Assembly (NCBI GenBank): GCA_009776595.1
Contig: WRNN01000029.1
Location: 122 to 6,619 of the forward strand
DNA: 6,498 nt
Direction: 5' to 3'
From: Clostridiales bacterium
GTDB taxonomy: Bacteria > Bacillota > Peptococcia > DRI-13 > UBA5745
A program made the translations under genes and the position numbers. This document shows, piece by piece, positions 5,716 to 6,498 of the stretch (position 1 is its first letter; every line of letters starts with the position of its first letter). Under the pieces are notes generated by a model, which saw only the letters and a list, made by a program, of their open reading frames with translations, was not told the origin of the DNA and searched no databases.

Positions 5716-6032
5716 AAGTAACGCGGCTCTGCGTGGCGGCGGCAGCTTTGGCTGTTTCCTTGCTATATTTTGGGCACATCGTTCTGATCGCAGGCGGAAC
5801 CGTCCTGATCTACCGGATGATACTTCCCCTGATAACCGGGCATAACGAAAGCCGGAAACGAAGGAGGCTTCGCAAAGAGGCGCTGGACTGGATGGAGGGC
5901 TTAACCATGGACCTGAAGGCGGGTAAAGGGCTGAGCCAGGCGACCATGGAGCTGGCAGCCGGTTTTCCGGCGGGAAAGGCGGCGCAGGCGCCAAACGTCC
6001 GGGCGGTGCAGCAGACGGTACGGACGGGATGA
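5712..6032 (+). CDS. tadB: TadB-like pilus platform protein, N-terminal part (frame closes early)
   Basis: A 106-residue product holding the front half of a TadB-type (T2SSF family) inner-membrane protein. It has two membrane helices at about residues 5-20 and 22-40. A basic segment (Arg/Lys-rich, 47-55) follows. Residues 56-83 open the cytoplasmic helical domain, with the LTMDLKAGKGLSQAT stretch (64-78) matching the family's 'lraGlsl.qAl' signature. TadB proteins are usually some 220-320 residues, so this is far too short. Its TGA at 6030-6032 cuts the T2SSF domain in half, and the missing half continues at once in another frame from 6029. Codons up to about 6026 keep a high G/C third position like the rest of the operon, suggesting that this frame is genuine almost to the stop. 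The identity is strong by content and by its place after cpaF. Confidence 0.85.
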   Translation: MKVTRLCVAAAALAVSLLYFGHIVLIAGGTVLIYRMILPLITGHNESRKRRRLRKEALDWMEGLTMDLKAGKGLSQATMELAAGFPAGKAAQAPNVRAVQQTVRTG

Positions 6033-6498
6033 TCGCGGATAGCTGGCGTCACTGCCTTGGCCTGATCCGTTTGCATTATCCGATAGGAAAGGTCTATCGG
6101 GAGCTTGCGCGCAAGCTGGTTCTCCCGGAGCTGCAATCCCTTGCCGCGCTGATCGAAACGGCGGTGGACACCGGCGCAAGCCTGCCGCAGGTATTTATCC
6201 GCAGCGCAGAAGGCCTTCGCCGTCAGTTGGAGAGCCTGGAAAAGCTGGAATCCGCCCTTGCTTCCCGCCGGATGGAAGGCTGTCTGCTGGCTGCCGCGCC
6301 TGCTGTCTATACCGCCTTTCTCCGGCTTGTGACGCCGGAATATATGGCGCCGCTGTATACAGGCGGCGGATGGCTTGCGGCGTTGGCGGTTTTCGGGCTT
6401 CAGCTAGGCGGCTGCTATTCTTTTTTTCGTATCATCACACGGGAAGAAGCGGAAATGTCGGAACTGGAGTTAGCCGGTTTTCAGGAGGAAATCGCCTT
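6029..6498 (+). CDS. tadB: TadB-like pilus platform protein, C-terminal part (partial, runs off window)
   Basis: An open frame of at least 156 codons starts at the ATG overlapping the previous stop (ATGA). It reads as the rest of TadB: helical cytoplasmic residues about 1-82 with LPELQSLAALIETAVDTGASL (only the conserved parts, 32-52, are meant), then the family's ELARK/AxxIE pattern, then membrane helices at about 84-100 and 113-133. The TPEYMAPLYTGGGW stretch (102-115) between the helices corresponds to the 'sPgYl..my....G' loop of Bacillota TadB relatives. Almost no ribosome binding site precedes 6029, so it is either made by coupled re-initiation or is one protein with the upstream part. 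The stretch after the last helix (134-156, acidic) continues past the window edge, so the gene end is unknown. Confidence 0.8.
   Translation, partial: MIADSWRHCLGLIRLHYPIGKVYRELARKLVLPELQSLAALIETAVDTGASLPQVFIRSAEGLRRQLESLEKLESALASRRMEGCLLAAAPAVYTAFLRLVTPEYMAPLYTGGGWLAALAVFGLQLGGCYSFFRIITREEAEMSELELAGFQEEIA

Noticed and set aside
4678..5994. A 438-codon open frame on the minus strand opposite cpaF/tadB
   Set aside because: It lies wholly antisense to a certain cpaF gene. Its product is low in recognisable domains and rich in Pro, Arg, Gln and His, typical of a shadow frame in GC-rich DNA, and no ribosome binding site supports it.
1..6498. CRISPR arrays, tRNA or rRNA genes, insertion sequences and attachment sites
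   Set aside because: No regularly spaced direct repeats, cloverleaf-like RNA, transposase-like protein or terminal inverted repeats were found. The repeats present are explained by protein domains, the acidic linker or intergenic boxes.

Overview
The window looks like chromosomal DNA from a monoderm, probably clostridial, member of the Bacillota. One gene encodes a secreted protein with an LPXTG sortase sorting signal, which is a Gram-positive trait. The others encode Tad (Flp) pilus assembly proteins whose details match Bacillota-type CpaF and TadB relatives. Ribosome binding sites are strong AAGGAG/AAGGAGG types. The genes are fairly GC-rich, while the roughly 400-base intergenic region is very AT-rich. 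I cannot place the organism below class level.

Layout: positions 1-69 hold no supportable gene. Positions 70-110 form a strong, near-symmetric hairpin, probably a terminator serving the large minus-strand gene and possibly anything arriving from the left. Positions 130-4158 (minus) encode a 1342-residue cell-wall-anchored adhesin or pilin-like protein: signal peptide, unrecognised beta-rich head, a chain of isopeptide-type (FctA/Cna-B-like) domains, a DUF11-like domain, an acidic Pro/Glu/Thr linker and an LPATG sorting signal. Positions 4159-4572 are a divergent regulatory region with one good sigma-A-like promoter per direction, a long leader for the adhesin, and several inverted repeats. 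Positions 4573-5715 (plus) encode a CpaF/TadA secretion ATPase. From 5712 to the window end is a TadB-like inner-membrane platform protein that is split into two reading frames at 6029-6032.

The plus-strand genes form a compact operon (ATGA overlaps at 5712 and 6029) that continues beyond the window. They should power assembly of a Tad/Flp-type fibre. The divergent adhesin shares the intergenic control region, so the two surface systems may be co-regulated, but no shared assembly role can be read from the sequence. The points most worth checking are the split tadB, the alternating A-B-A-B domain duplication in the adhesin, and three related 10-base boxes about 31-32 bases apart between the two promoters.
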